A stretch of 64,000 bases of DNA from Rhodospirillaceae bacterium. GTDB taxonomy: Bacteria; Pseudomonadota; Alphaproteobacteria; DSM-16000; Inquilinaceae. Under the pieces are notes generated by a model, which made no database searches, had not been told where the DNA came from, and worked only from the letters and a program-made list of their open reading frames with translations. Below, in pieces: positions 63,726 to 64,000 of the stretch. The stretch spans positions 117,747 to 181,746 of the forward strand of contig JACKIG010000010.1 in the NCBI GenBank assembly GCA_020638595.1, read 5' to 3'. Position 1 is the first letter of the stretch. Every line of letters begins with the position of its first letter. Made by a program: the position numbers and the translations under genes.

Positions 63726-63922
63726 CAGCCCCCGGCCTCCGCCGCCCCTGGGAACGCCGACCCGGCGGACAACGCCCGCGGCAAGTGCCGCACAGCCTTG
63801 CCACGAGATCCCCGCCTGCGCGGGGATGACGTGCATGAATGGCTCTCCTTCGTCATCCCCGCGCAGGCGGGGATCTCCCCGTTCGGGACGTCGGCCCCGG
63901 GTACGCGCAGCCGGCTCATCAC
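63725..63922 (-). other. Bridging 65-codon open frame containing a REP pair
   Basis: ATG 63919 overlaps the upstream permease stop (TGATG) and its stop overlaps the downstream permease start (TGATG). The frame stays open through the inverted REP pair. No protein family. Same arrangement as at 43704-43889. Confidence 0.35.
63805..63877. repeat. REP-like inverted pair in metal ABC operon
   Basis: GAGATCCCCGCCTGCGCGGG... at 63805-63831 faces its exact inverse at 63851-63877 (27-bp arms, 19-bp spacer). The arms are identical in sequence to the pair near 43.8 kb. Confidence 0.9.
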
Positions 63923-64000
63923 GCCGTCTCCCGCTCCGACGGCGCCGCCGGCGGCTGCATGCGTTCCGCCGCCTCGCGGCCGCTGTCGGTCAGTTGCCAG
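63919..64000 (-). CDS. C-terminal end of upstream metal ABC permease (partial)
   Basis: Only the last 26 codons are in the window. WQLTDSGREAAERMQPPAAP matches the LTxxGRxAA wing-helix end of the neighbouring permease (LTPRGRAAAHEI), so this is probably the partner permease with the same fused tail. The start lies beyond the right edge. Confidence 0.6.
   Translation of the reverse strand, partial: WQLTDSGREAAERMQPPAAPSERETA

Overview
The window is high-GC DNA of an alphaproteobacterial type. The F1 ATP synthase genes stand alone in the order atpH-atpA-atpG-atpD-atpC, Tat-like signal peptides are common, and the overall gene content fits Rhodospirillales-like lineages. The genus cannot be fixed from sequence alone. 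There are no rRNA or tRNA genes, CRISPR arrays, integrases or complete insertion sequences that I can recognise.

Region 1 (1-29.5 kb) is a polysaccharide and cell-surface locus. It holds a Wzy/WaaL-type membrane protein cut by the window edge, a secreted beta-helix protein, a polyprenyl-phosphate sugar transferase, four glycosyltransferases of GT2/GT4 type, a WecG/TagA-type transferase, a Wzc-like chain-length/ATPase protein, a DUF882 peptidase-like protein and a Wzx-type flippase. A tightly overlapping operon encodes three zinc-ribbon methyltransferases, a sugar-1-phosphate cytidylyltransferase and a PIG-L deacetylase; together these look like synthesis of a methyl-branched nucleotide sugar. 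Beside them lies a very large secreted protein built from three copies of a four-domain module with an RTX-like end, broken by frameshifts at repeat boundaries. Its C-terminal module recurs in a separate membrane-anchored protein at 28.3-29.5 kb.

Region 2 (29.6-46.3 kb) is catabolic. It contains a DddP-like M24 enzyme, a DUF1697 protein, maltose O-acetyltransferase preceded by three tandem copies of its own 5' end mixed with palindromic repeats, an enamidase-like amidohydrolase, two FAD oxidoreductases, a MarR regulator, an SDR, a complete oligopeptide-type ABC transporter and a Rieske oxygenase. The simplest reading is uptake and oxidation of a nitrogen-containing small molecule. A perfect 180-bp palindrome covers the 3' end of the Rieske gene.

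Region 3 (46.4-64 kb) holds two small ORFs, a ferritin-like di-iron protein, the F1 ATPase operon, a decayed YceI/cytochrome b561 pair followed by an intact YceI gene, a NYN-domain protein, a CLC chloride channel, a secreted beta/gamma-crystallin-like Cys-rich protein, a sugar-acid catabolic pair and the permeases of a Zn/Mn-type ABC transporter with fused winged-helix tails.

The recurring theme outside ordinary genes is a REP-like palindrome family (core GATCCCCGCCTGCGCGGGGATGAC and variants, written here only as a family description; exact copies are listed by position). It occurs as inverted pairs, and twice it sits in an intra-operon spacer inside an open frame whose start and stop codons overlap both neighbouring genes.
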